64,000 bases of DNA from VXYL01 sp965243175 (GCA_965243175.1 OZ251532.1:4774001-4838000); one strand, 5' to 3'; counted from the first letter of the stretch, positions 35,879 through 44,660 are shown. The notes: generated by a model not told the origin, from the letters alone. Numbers and translations are program-made.

Positions 35879-36580
35879 GTGGCGGAACGACTTGACTTGG
35901 CCGTGATCGAGAGTCGCTGGTGGGATGAGAGCAATGACTCCATCCGGGGACTCTTTGACATGCTCGCCGGTGTGCTCGTGGACAACCCGTTCGGATATCA
36001 CTACGAGATGTTTAGCAACGCAGCATCGCTCCAAGAGATGATTCCTCGAATCGCTTCTCAGAAGGACATCCACAACCTTTACATCGGGGCTCATGGAAAC
36101 AGCAGGTACATTCAAGGCGCGGGAAGGAACAAAATATCGAGGACGGTACTCTGGAACGTGCTCCAAGAGGTGGGACCTAGGCGACTCTACGGACTCTTCA
36201 TTGGATCATGCAAGTTCGGTGGAGTGAACGCTGAGGCGTTAGCCCAAAGGTCACGGTTGACCTGGGTAGCCGGATATTCTGAGAAGATCGGCTGGGTGCA
36301 ATCTTCGGTAATGGACTTGTACTTCTGGAACGCGTACTTCTCCAGCGACGTCGTCGGAGAGACGGACCGAGGAGATAGAGCAGCTAGGATGTTGCAGTTG
36401 TTGGCATGCCTCTACCGGCGCGTTCCTTCGATGTTCGATGAACTAGGGTTTCAAGTGACGTTGGAGTTCAAGGGGGCGTACATTACGATTTCGAGAGAAT
36501 TCTGGCACGATGACGACAACGGTGGTCTCTTAGACGAGGCCGACAGATGGATCAAGAAAAATCGGGGCAAGTGGCCTTGA
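35879..36580 (+). CDS. Stand-alone caspase/CHAT-like (clan CD) protein
   Basis: A 233-residue protein, with GTG start chosen for the AGGAG ribosome site six bases upstream. The core has a hydrophobic strand ending in His (HNLYIGAHGNSRYI, His72) and, after a helix, a second strand ending in Cys (RRLYGLFIGSCKFGG, Cys111). This His-then-Cys dyad on successive strands is characteristic of caspase-like and CHAT peptidases of clan CD. No sensor domain is fused and no partner gene overlaps it. GC content is lower than average. It may be a protease effector of a defence or stress system, or a fragment of one; that is an inference from the fold. Confidence 0.6.
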   Translation: MAERLDLAVIESRWWDESNDSIRGLFDMLAGVLVDNPFGYHYEMFSNAASLQEMIPRIASQKDIHNLYIGAHGNSRYIQGAGRNKISRTVLWNVLQEVGPRRLYGLFIGSCKFGGVNAEALAQRSRLTWVAGYSEKIGWVQSSVMDLYFWNAYFSSDVVGETDRGDRAARMLQLLACLYRRVPSMFDELGFQVTLEFKGAYITISREFWHDDDNGGLLDEADRWIKKNRGKWP

Positions 36581-36625
36581 GCAACGCGTTCCTCCCGCCT
36601 AGCACTTGATTGCGTCACAGTGGCC

Positions 36626-37696
36626 TCAGCGAGCTGGCGACGCATTCCCCTCGCCGGACGCGACGCTTTCGAGCGGCGACGGAAGCTTGCTTGACCGGAG
36701 AGCTTGCCAGGAGTCGACGATGCAGTTGCCGTCCGTGCCCGACCCTAACGCGGTACGGCGGACGCAGTCGACCGCGTACTTGCACCGTTGCGGAAACGCA
36801 TCGCAGATGCCGAGTCGGGCCGCCTGTTGGCTCGTGCGGCAAAAGCCCGCAGCGGTCTCGCACGTCCGCGCTCCTGCCTCCGTCACGGTCTCGCAATCGC
36901 CGGATTCCCCGCAGGGCTCGACGGCCCCGCATGTCATGGCCACGTCGATCATCGCGTCGAGCATCAGCCGTTGCGCGACTTGGTAGCCCACCATCTTGAG
37001 CAGGTTGTAGCCGTCTAGATGGTGGGTCTCGATGACGAGCCTGTTGTCCGAAGCGGCGTAGATGGCCTGCAGCAGGTCGGACGTACCGTAGCCGCTGTAG
37101 ACGTCTTCGTGGGGGGTGAAAGTAGCCGCGAAGGTCGTCCAAGTCGCCGGGTCCCTCAACCCATGTGGTCTGGTTGCGTGTTCGGCCATGAGGTGGATGC
37201 GCGAGAAGGTAACGCCTTCGGCGGCCTCCTGCCGTATGAGCTGGCGCCACACCGAGAGAACCAAGTCGTCTGCGGTTGCTGAACCTGGGCCTGTGGCGGT
37301 TCCCGCATCGATCGCCATGGCGTTCTTGACCAACTCCAAGGTGGCGGTGCGGAAATCGGGATGCGCCTCTCGGAGGGCGGGCACGATGCTCGGCATGTCC
37401 ACGCTCTCTTGGAACCAAGCCCAGGCTTCCTCGTCGATCTGTGCTTTGCGGAACTTGACGACTTGCTTCCACACCTTCATGGGGAGGGGTACGCCGCTTT
37501 CGCTGTACTCCGCTGCGCCTAGCCGCACCCGGTCCATGATGCCCTCGTACGACTCGCAGTTTGATGCCGCAAGCGCGTCAGAGGCACTGGTCTGCACCTT
37601 GGATTCGGTGGCGACGGCACCTTCTTCGCGTACTTCCCCCGGCACGGCAAGGCAGCAGGCGACCGCCAGTGTCGCAACGGCCTTGGCAGCTCTCAT
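36626..37696 (-). CDS. Exported Cys-rich protein of unknown function
   Basis: A 356-residue protein with a short signal peptide (MRAAKAVATLAVACCLAVPG; the CC may be a lipobox-like Cys). The middle is helical (ESYEGIMDRVRLGAAEY, VWKQVVKFRKAQIDEEAW), and the last 110 residues hold about ten Cys in pairs (CGAVEPCGESGDC, TCETAAGFC, RCKYAVDC), suggesting a disulfide-rich periplasmic domain. The ATG at 37696 is chosen because the longer reading runs into a piece duplicated from the S9 peptidase gene. I do not recognise the family. It may be expressed alone; neighbours give no functional hint. Confidence 0.6.
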   Translation of the reverse strand: MRAAKAVATLAVACCLAVPGEVREEGAVATESKVQTSASDALAASNCESYEGIMDRVRLGAAEYSESGVPLPMKVWKQVVKFRKAQIDEEAWAWFQESVDMPSIVPALREAHPDFRTATLELVKNAMAIDAGTATGPGSATADDLVLSVWRQLIRQEAAEGVTFSRIHLMAEHATRPHGLRDPATWTTFAATFTPHEDVYSGYGTSDLLQAIYAASDNRLVIETHHLDGYNLLKMVGYQVAQRLMLDAMIDVAMTCGAVEPCGESGDCETVTEAGARTCETAAGFCRTSQQAARLGICDAFPQRCKYAVDCVRRTALGSGTDGNCIVDSWQALRSSKLPSPLESVASGEGNASPAR

Positions 37697-37745
37697 CGTC
37701 TGCTCCCCGATCGGCTCGCGTCGAGCATCATCTGCCGCATCGTAT

Positions 37746-37850
37746 AGCGATTCGCCTAGCAGTTCGCGGCGCAGGAAGAGGGACGTGGTGGCGCTCATGT
37801 AGTCGCGGTTCGCCTTCTTGCGGAAGCCGTGGCCTTCGTTCTTCGCCAGC
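37746..37850 (-). repeat. Inverted copy of the 3' end of the S9 peptidase gene
   Basis: On the minus strand these 105 bases match 32707-32811 of the S9 peptidase gene with about three differences. The frame is preserved (AKNEGHGFRKKANRDYM and SLFLRRELLGES) and joins in frame to the exported Cys-rich gene downstream. The two copies are inverted relative to each other and 5 kb apart. Confidence 0.85.
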
Positions 37851-37892
37851 GTCTCGTCGATCAGACTCTCCGTGTCCGCCGCGTTCATGCAG

Positions 37893-38008
37893 CCCTGGAC
37901 GTGGTGGAAGCGGCGGACGATTGTGGATCACTGGTGCGAATGAACCCCCAACGGGCCGAGAGGAGCAACGACTCCTCAGCCCGAGAGGGGACCTTGGCCG
38001 GGGCGTAG
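37893..38008 (+). pseudogene. Relic of an ATP-NAD-kinase-like gene
   Basis: Bases 37893-37971 match 33514-33593 of the kinase-like gene (shared GGTGCGAATGAACCC and AACGGGCCGAGAGGAGCAAC), and 37984-38008 matches its last codons including the stop (GAGGGxxxCTTGGCxGGGxCGTAG). Everything between and before is missing. The relic directly follows the inverted peptidase copy, so a piece of the peptidase-kinase junction was moved here and rearranged. Confidence 0.65.
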
Positions 38009-38070
38009 GAGCGAGCGATTTCAGAGCGCCTCGGCTGCGTCCAGTGCCGTTTGCACTTCGCCGAGAGGCT

Positions 38071-41000
38071 TTATTTTGGCGGATGCCTCGGCGTCGTCGA
38101 GAGATTGGTGATGTGGCCGGTGGGCAGGGCCAGCAGACTCATCGCCTCGATGTCGCCTGGTGAGGACACGCGCAGCCGCCACTTGCCGTTTCCATCGCCC
38201 AGCGCACCGGACAGGCCAGCGCCCTGTCCCGTCTCCAGCTCCCAGGCCGTGTAGTCTCTAGCCGACCCCGCCGGCAGGATCGCGCGCACGGCTTCGCCCG
38301 GCGTGCCGGCATCGTCGACCCCCGTGATGGTGGTCTCTGCCGCTGCCTCGCCCCAATTCACCAGCCGCAGCCGGCTAGTAGCCTCCTCAGGGTCGCCACC
38401 CGGATTGAAGAACGGAATCCACAGGCTGCCGTCCTCTGCCCGGGGCGCGACGTCGTGCATGCTGGTGACGAACCCATCCGCCGTGCGGGCATAGGCGAGC
38501 ACCTCGAAGAGCCGATCCCCGCTCACTTCCAAGTGCCAGTCGCCCATTCCCGGCCCGATGCCGACCATGCCCTTGTCGGCGTTCCCCGACTCCAGCTCGT
38601 CGGAGCTCAAGTGCAGAACCTCGCCGCTCCTGAGCGTCAAGATGGTCGGTTCGCGTTCCACGCCCAGCCCGTCGAAGGCTCGCAGCGTAATCGCGACGGA
38701 GTCTGGCCACAGGTTGACGATGCGCAGGAGGCCCTGCGTCTCGCTGGATGCCGCGGGAAAGAGCGGCACCCGGTAGCGTCCGCCTGCACGCACCCAAGAG
38801 TAGTAATCGGGATCGTCCCCCAGCACCGCTGTGCCAGTGGAGACGTTCGCCAGATGTCCTGTGGGGCTCTGCAGCAGGCTCATCACCCGCTGGCCGGGCG
38901 CGGCGATGGCCAATGCCCACCGGCCTGCGCCATCGCCGATGCCCTCACCGAAGTCCAATCCCTGTCCCGACTCGAGCTGCGCCGCCGTCAAGTCGAGTGT
39001 TTGGCGTGCCGGCGTCCGCAGACTAAGGTACCGAGCCATGCCGGCGTCGTCTTGAGCGGCGATCCTCACCCGCCAGTCCCAAGCCGTCGGGTTCGTCACA
39101 CGCAGCCTGCTTACCTGATGCTGGTTGCTACCGGGCTCGAAGGTGGGAACCAAAGTCGTGCCGTAGGCTTCCGGGGCCAAATCGTGCAGGCTGGTGAGGA
39201 AGCCATCCGGCGTACGGGCGTAGCCAAGCACTTCAATGTCCAGTTCCGAACGCAGAACCAGCCGCCAATCGCCGATTGCCTCGCCGATGCCAAGTAGCCC
39301 TTTGGTCGGGTTGCCCTGCTCCAAATCTTCGGCATTGAAGTGCAGCGCCTGCCCACCGTCGATGGCCAGCGACAGCGGCCCCCGCCGGTCGCCCGTCTCG
39401 TCGACCGCTTCAATGCTTACGCTGCCCGCTTCGTTCGAGTGATTGATCACTCGAACGAAGCCGGCGACCGCAGACTCCGCCGCGGCAGACGGAAACAGCG
39501 GTACGCGATGACCACCATCGTCGAACACGACGATGGTGCGCGACTCGCGCAGCGCCAGGACGTGACCGGCCTGCCCATCGCCGAGCGGGTTTCCTCGCAA
39601 GTCGACGTAGCCGCCAATACCCTGCAGTCCGCTCTCGAGGAGCGGCCTAATGTCGGAGATCGCGTTGCGGCTGAGAACGAAGAACCAAAGCTCCCCAAGC
39701 TGCCAGCCGCCAAGGGAGGAAATGTCGGAGATCGCGTTGCCATCCAGATAGAGCGATCTCAGCGAGGTCAGGCTCCCCAGCGCCGACACATCCGAAATCT
39801 CGTTGCCGCTCAGAGAGAGCGACGTCAGCGAGGTCAGGCCCGCCAGCGCCGAAACGTCGGATATGTCGTTGCCTGCTAGCTGGAGCCGCCCCAGCGCGAC
39901 AAGACCCGCCAGCGCCGAAACGTCCGCTATCTCGTTGCCGGACAGATTGAGATCCCCCAGCCAAGGTAGCCCGGACAGCGCCGACACATCCGCTATCTGG
40001 TTGCCGGACAGATCAAGCGTCCCCAGCCAAAGCAGCCCGGACAGCGGCGACACGTCCACTATCTCGTTGCCGGACAGATAGAGCTGGCCCAACCGGGTCA
40101 GCCCCGCCAAAGCGGACACGTCCACTATCTCGTTGCCGGACAGACCGAGCGTCCCCAGTGAAGTCAGGCCGGACAGCGGCGACATGTCCGAAATCTCGTT
40201 GCCGGACAGATAGAGCACCAACAACGAGGTCAACCCCGACAGCGCCGATACGTCGGATATCTCGTTGCCGGACAGGTAAAGCGTCGTCAACGAGGTCAGC
40301 CCGACCAGCCCCGATACATCCGATATCTTGTTGTCGTGCAGCCACAGATCCGTCAGCGAAGCAAGGCCCGACAGCGAGATGTCCTCTATCGCATTGCCAT
40401 GCAGAAAGAGGAACTCAAGCGAAGTCAGGCCGGACAGCGAGACCTCCACAATCTCGCTGTGCGGCACGCTGAGACTCGTCAGCGAAGTCAGGTTCGAGAG
40501 CTGGATCTTCGTTATCCGAGGGTTGCCCGACAGCTCGAGAGTCCAAAGCGAAGTCAGGTCAGAGAGCGAGACCTCGATGATCTCGTTGCTCCGAAGATGG
40601 AGCAGCCTCAGCGACGTCAAAGACGATAGCGCCGACACGTCCGATATCTTGTTGCCGTCCAACCGAAGCTCCCATAGCGACTTTAGGTTCGATAGCACCG
40701 ACACGTTCGATATTCTGTTGCGGTCCAACCGGAGGTCCGACAGCGAGGTCAACCCCGACAGCGCCGACACATCCGATATCTCGTTGTCTTCCAGCCAGAG
40801 CCACGTCAGCGAGATTAGACGCGACAGTGCCGATACGTCCTTTATCTTGTTGGCGGACAGATAGAGCTCCGACAGCGAAGTCAACCCCGACAGCGCCGAT
40901 ACGTCCGCTATTCCGTTGCCATCCAGCCAGAGCCTCGTCAGCGAGGTTAGGTTAGACAGCGCCGACACGTCCGCTATTCTGTTGCCAGAAAGAAAGAGCC

Positions 41001-41733
41001 GCTCCAACAAGGTCAGGCCCGCCAGCGCCGATACGTCCTCTATGTCGCCGCCCCGCACGTCGAGCACCACTAGGTTTACGGCAAACTCCAAGCCGGCTAG
41101 ATTGGCCACCTGCCCCGTTTCGATGTCCAAGTAATTCACAGTCGCCAAATCGCCCTGGGTGATCTGCGCACCGCTGGCCAGTCCCAGCTTGCGCTCGATC
41201 TCCATGCGCAACTGCGCGTCCGGCACCTGCACCATGGACGAAGGCGACGCAGCCAATGTGATCGACGTCCTTGCCGCCGCCCCGGGGCCATCGTCGTCTA
41301 CCGCGCGCAACTCGAAGAAGTAGCGGGACCCGTTGGCCAGTCCTGCCACGATGTGTTCTCCAGTGTTCCAACTGCTGCCCGGCACCTCCGCCCAAGTGTT
41401 GAACTCCAGCTGGTTTTCACGGGCGCCAAAGCGAAACTCGTAATGCACGACATTCCAGTCGGAGGGTGTCCACCGCAGAACCGCCTCTTGCTCGCCGGCT
41501 TCCGCCCAGAATTGGTCCGGCGCCGCCGGCTGGGCCCCCGCCATAGACGAAAGCAACGTCACAAAGCAGAGAACGAAAATCCGCCCCCACCCGCTCAAAC
41601 CACGGGCCGCTGGCGACTCGGCGGTGCGATCTGGCCCCGCCACGCCGAGTCGGGCAGTGGGAAACACCCTTCCCATTGGTCCGTCCACCGAAGAGACAGG
41701 CGGCAACCTAATGCGTGGAAGTACGAACGTCAA
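38071..41733 (-). CDS. Large secreted internalin-like leucine-rich-repeat protein
   Basis: A 1220-residue protein. A signal peptide (IFVLCFVTLLSSMAGAQ) is preceded by about 50 extra residues, so the true start is probably downstream of the first Met. A fibronectin-III-like domain follows (about 70-160: FWAEAGEQEAVLRWTP to YFFELRAVDDDGPG), then 22 leucine-rich repeats of 21-22 residues with the SDS22/internalin pattern LxxLxLxxNxIxDVSALSGLTS (about 215-705), and two tandem modules of about 230 residues at the C-terminus (each with VPLFPAA start and GxGDGxGxW later). No anchor motif is visible. Likely a surface or secreted protein for protein-protein contacts. The DNA shows a 66-base periodicity through the repeats. 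Confidence 0.85.
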   Translation of the reverse strand: MTFVLPRIRLPPVSSVDGPMGRVFPTARLGVAGPDRTAESPAARGLSGWGRIFVLCFVTLLSSMAGAQPAAPDQFWAEAGEQEAVLRWTPSDWNVVHYEFRFGARENQLEFNTWAEVPGSSWNTGEHIVAGLANGSRYFFELRAVDDDGPGAAARTSITLAASPSSMVQVPDAQLRMEIERKLGLASGAQITQGDLATVNYLDIETGQVANLAGLEFAVNLVVLDVRGGDIEDVSALAGLTLLERLFLSGNRIADVSALSNLTSLTRLWLDGNGIADVSALSGLTSLSELYLSANKIKDVSALSRLISLTWLWLEDNEISDVSALSGLTSLSDLRLDRNRISNVSVLSNLKSLWELRLDGNKISDVSALSSLTSLRLLHLRSNEIIEVSLSDLTSLWTLELSGNPRITKIQLSNLTSLTSLSVPHSEIVEVSLSGLTSLEFLFLHGNAIEDISLSGLASLTDLWLHDNKISDVSGLVGLTSLTTLYLSGNEISDVSALSGLTSLLVLYLSGNEISDMSPLSGLTSLGTLGLSGNEIVDVSALAGLTRLGQLYLSGNEIVDVSPLSGLLWLGTLDLSGNQIADVSALSGLPWLGDLNLSGNEIADVSALAGLVALGRLQLAGNDISDVSALAGLTSLTSLSLSGNEISDVSALGSLTSLRSLYLDGNAISDISSLGGWQLGELWFFVLSRNAISDIRPLLESGLQGIGGYVDLRGNPLGDGQAGHVLALRESRTIVVFDDGGHRVPLFPSAAAESAVAGFVRVINHSNEAGSVSIEAVDETGDRRGPLSLAIDGGQALHFNAEDLEQGNPTKGLLGIGEAIGDWRLVLRSELDIEVLGYARTPDGFLTSLHDLAPEAYGTTLVPTFEPGSNQHQVSRLRVTNPTAWDWRVRIAAQDDAGMARYLSLRTPARQTLDLTAAQLESGQGLDFGEGIGDGAGRWALAIAAPGQRVMSLLQSPTGHLANVSTGTAVLGDDPDYYSWVRAGGRYRVPLFPAASSETQGLLRIVNLWPDSVAITLRAFDGLGVEREPTILTLRSGEVLHLSSDELESGNADKGMVGIGPGMGDWHLEVSGDRLFEVLAYARTADGFVTSMHDVAPRAEDGSLWIPFFNPGGDPEEATSRLRLVNWGEAAAETTITGVDDAGTPGEAVRAILPAGSARDYTAWELETGQGAGLSGALGDGNGKWRLRVSSPGDIEAMSLLALPTGHITNLSTTPRHPPK
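39428..39461. repeat. Perfect 34-base palindromic inverted repeat inside the LRR gene
   Basis: Arms GCTTCGTTCGAGTGAT and ATCACTCGAACGAAGC, each 16 bases, are separated by TG. It lies in the coding part for the first C-terminal module (FVRVINHSNEAG). A perfect palindrome this long is not required by the protein sequence and could be a recombination or protein-binding site. Confidence 0.7.
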
Positions 41734-41856
41734 GCGGCCAGCCAGAAGAGTTGCGAGCGTTCAGCGCATGGCCAACGCCGAGCGGCACAGCGGGCCGAAG
41801 CAACAGTCCGCCGTTCCGCTACACTGGCGCGGTCACGGCTTGGTTCAAGCGATCCG

Positions 41857-42498
41857 ATGCAACTGCCAGCCCACGTCGAAGCGGCCTTGCGCGATTACGA
41901 TCGTCGGCGGGATCGATCGTCGCCGCCTGTCTTCGTGGGCCGCGAGCGAGAGCTTGGCTTCCTGCGCGACACGGTTGCGGCGGCGAAGTCCGGCGCCGAG
42001 GGGGTCACTGCGGTGGTGCAGGGGGCGCCGGGGGTTTGGCAAGTCCGCGCTGTGTGGGCGGTTCGAGAAGGAACTCGGTGCTGCGATTGGCGAGGAAGCG
42101 CCGGTGGTCGTCGTCTCCAAGGATTGCGATTTTCTGGACAGGACGCCGGCGAGCATGGTGAAGGAACTGGCCGCCGACGTGCCGGTTCGCATGGATCTGC
42201 TCGGCAGGCTGCCTGGGTTCGAGCGGGCGGAGAGCCACGTCGGGAAGGTGGTTGGCGTGGCCACGGCATTGCTGAAACGCGGCTCGTCGCCCGCGAGACG
42301 GATGCGGAGACTGCGGACGAGGTGCTGAACGGCTTGATCGATGGCGGCCTGCTGGCGAGACGCGGGGCGACGCTGCTCGGCGTGGAGATTCCGTCGATGA
42401 CCGGCTACTTGGCTGCGGAGTTCGATCGCTCCCTTGCGCTTAGCGGCATGGCCGCCCGCAAGCTGGCCGCGGCCTTCGATATCGAACCCGCGCAGTAG
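41857..42498 (+). pseudogene. Frameshifted and internally deleted STAND-type ATPase gene
   Basis: The best preserved of three relics. The start reads MQLPAHVEAALRDYDRRRDR, then VFVGRERELGFLRDTVAAAK and VVQGAPGV, where one base is out of phase within the Walker A; the next frame continues GKSALCGRFEKELGAAIGEE and CDFLDRTPASMVKELA. A further shift brings in a C-terminal piece (VLNGLIDGGLLARRGATLL, SGMAARKLAAAFDIEPAQ and stop). The part from Walker B to the sensor regions is missing. The ancestor was a P-loop ATPase of the AAA-16/STAND kind with a C-terminal winged-helix-like region. Confidence 0.65.
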
Positions 42499-42647
42499 CG
42501 CCAGCACTAATCCCTGAAAGCTGCCCGCAAGCTGGTGCGACAACGTCGATCTTCGCCAAGGCCATCAAGGACGCCGTTGGCATTGACGCCGTGGGGTGGC
42601 GTCACTAGGCTTCAGACGTTGCCCCGCCTCATTTGGAGGAGACCGTC

Positions 42648-43137
42648 ATGAGACTTGCAGCATCGTTGACCGTCACTCGCGGCAGTCCTGCTTGCCGGGG
42701 ATGCGGCGACCGACCACCGCCCGATGCCCCTCGAATGTGCGGTGTCCGATTGTCGCGACTTGCCGCAGTGCGAGCATTGGTGTGACCGGGTGTGGACGGG
42801 AGGCTCGGATTCGGTTGCCGATGCGAGCGTGGACAACCAGTACACGATCGTCAACAACACCACCACCCCGGCCACCACCGACTCCAACGTCGACTACGCG
42901 GCGGGCGATCTGCTGTACGCCTGCGGCGGAACGGCAACGCTTTCGGTCATGGCGGCGAACGGGTCCGACGACCTCGAATGCAGTTCCGACAGCATCCTGT
43001 ACCGTGTGCCCGGCGAGATCGGCCCGATCCGCTTGGACAAGGAATGCGCCGCGAACGAACGAGAGACGTTCACCTTCAGCGGCAGCGGCAACGGCGTGAC
43101 CGCGCAGCGATCGTGCAGCGCGATCGATCCGACCTAG
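42648..43137 (+). pseudogene. Small secreted Cys-containing protein, frameshifted in the signal peptide
   Basis: A good GGAGGAG ribosome site precedes the ATG at 42648, which starts MRLAASLTVT; one base later the hydrophobic signal core continues in another frame (LAVLLAGDAATDH) and leads into a 137-residue reading with nine Cys (CAVSDCRDLPQCEHWC, YACGG, ECSSDS, RSCSAIDP) and Thr/Ser/Asn-rich middle. Restoring one base would give a complete exported protein of about 160 residues. It may be a recent pseudogene or a sequencing error. Function unknown. Confidence 0.5.
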
Positions 43138-43284
43138 TCGGGCGCAGAGCGGCTGGCCGGGTAGGCGCCGAAGAACACGCCCACGCTGAGGCGGCGCCAA
43201 GGCCCAGCCCCGTGGTTCCGCCGGAGACCGAAGGGCTAGCCGGCGCATAGAGGCATGATGCCAAGCGGCACGGCGATGGCCGCC

Positions 43285-43356
43285 AGTCGCTCCCTTGCCC
43301 TCGCGGCTGGCCGCGGCACGCTGGCCCTGGCCTTCGACATCCGATCCGAACGGTAG
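43285..43356 (+). pseudogene. C-terminal relic of the STAND-type ATPase family
   Basis: The last 24 codons before the stop (RSLALAAGRGTLALAFDIRSER) parallel the end of the copy at 41857 (RSLALSGMAARKLAAAFDIEPAQ), including the bases just after the stop (TAGCGCCA). Nothing else of the gene remains in 43138-43478, where no other gene is seen. Confidence 0.45.
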
Positions 43357-43478
43357 CGCCAACCACGCGAGCGCTCGAAGCTGGCCGCAATCGCGCCGGT
43401 GTTCACGTCCTTCCTTGAACAGCCCCGACCGAGGCGCCAAGCGCGTAGAATGGCCGCATCGTCGCCGCTGGACTTCTC

Positions 43479-44660
43479 GTGATCGTCAAGCCCCGCATTC
43501 GCGGCTTCATCTGCACCACCGCCCATCCCCAAGGCTGCCGCGCGAACGTGGAGCGGCAGATCGCGTCGGTCGAGAACGCCGGGCCGCTCGATCCCCCGCG
43601 CCCACGCAACGTGCTCGTGGTCGGGTGTTCCGGCGGCTTCGGGCTGGCTTCGCGCATCGTCGCCGGTTTCGGCTGCGGCGCTTCCACGCTTGGCGTTTCC
43701 TTCGAGAAGGAACCCTCGGAGAAGCGCACCGCCAGCGCGGGCTGGTACAACAACAAGGCGTTCGAGGCGGTGGCCACGCAGCGCGGGCTGTACGCGCGGA
43801 CGTTTGATGGCGATGCCTTCTCGGACGCCATGCGCGAGCAGGTCGCGGCGGCCATCAAGAGCGACCTCGGCCAGATCGACCTGCTCGTCTACAGCCTCGC
43901 GGCGCCGGTGCGCCCGCATCCGCGCAGCGGCGCGCTGCATCGCTCCGCCATCAAGCCGCTCGGCTCTCCCTTCGAGGTGAAGAATCTGGACGTCAACAAG
44001 GGCGAAGTGCGCGAAATCGTGCTGGAACCGGCGAGCGACGAGGAAGCCGCGGCGACGGTGCAGGTGATGGGCGGCGAAGACTGGGAGTTCTGGATCGATG
44101 CGCTCAAGGAGGCTGGCGCACTGGCCAAGGGCTTCCAAACCGTGGCCTTCTCCTATCTGGGCAGTGAACTTACCGAGCGCATCTACCGCCGCGGCACCTT
44201 GGGCCGCGCCAAGGAAGACGTGGACCGCGCCGCCAACGCCATCACCGAACGTCTCGCCGCCATCGACGGGCGAGGCCGGGTGGCGGTCTTGAAGGCCATC
44301 GTCAGCCAGGCCAGCACAGCCATTCCGGTGGTACCGCTCTACATGTCCATCCTGTTCCGCGTCATGCGCGAGCAGGGCAGCCACGAAACCTGCATCGAAC
44401 ACATCCGCCGCCTCTTCGCCGACGGTCTCTACGGCAACGCCATGCCCATCGACGAAGCCGGGCGCCTGCGCGCGGACGAACGCGAACTGGCGGGCGCGGT
44501 GCAGGCGGAAGTCCGCCGCCGCTGGGAGATCGTGGACAGCGGCAACGTGGAATCGCTCAGCGACCTGGATGCGTTTCGCGCCGAGTTCCTCACGCTCTTC
44601 GGCTTCGGCTTCGACGGCGTGGACTACGACGCCGACGTGGATCCGCGCACGGTCCCTTGA
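43479..44660 (+). CDS. fabV: Trans-2-enoyl-ACP/CoA reductase (FabV)
   Basis: A 393-residue FabV-type reductase that saturates trans-2-enoyl thioesters in fatty-acid synthesis. The N-terminus IVKPRIRGFICTTAHPQGCRANV is diagnostic; the NADH site is VLVVGCSGGFGLASRI; the active-site Tyr-x8-Lys is YRRGTLGRAK. Other family segments are SAGWYNNKAF, SLAAPVRPHPRSG and IPVVPLYMS. The start GTG/ATG choice follows the conserved MIVKPR. It overlaps the following VanZ-like gene by four bases. FabV often replaces FabI and confers triclosan tolerance, a family property and not shown here. Confidence 0.95.
   Translation: MIVKPRIRGFICTTAHPQGCRANVERQIASVENAGPLDPPRPRNVLVVGCSGGFGLASRIVAGFGCGASTLGVSFEKEPSEKRTASAGWYNNKAFEAVATQRGLYARTFDGDAFSDAMREQVAAAIKSDLGQIDLLVYSLAAPVRPHPRSGALHRSAIKPLGSPFEVKNLDVNKGEVREIVLEPASDEEAAATVQVMGGEDWEFWIDALKEAGALAKGFQTVAFSYLGSELTERIYRRGTLGRAKEDVDRAANAITERLAAIDGRGRVAVLKAIVSQASTAIPVVPLYMSILFRVMREQGSHETCIEHIRRLFADGLYGNAMPIDEAGRLRADERELAGAVQAEVRRRWEIVDSGNVESLSDLDAFRAEFLTLFGFGFDGVDYDADVDPRTVP

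Noticed and set aside
38900..41100. Regular 66-base repeats suggestive of a CRISPR or satellite array
   Set aside because: They are the coding repeats of the leucine-rich-repeat protein; no spacer-repeat structure is present.
42560..42600. Short reading IFAKAIKDAVGIDAVGWRH before a stop
   Set aside because: Too short and without start; may be the tail of a lost gene.
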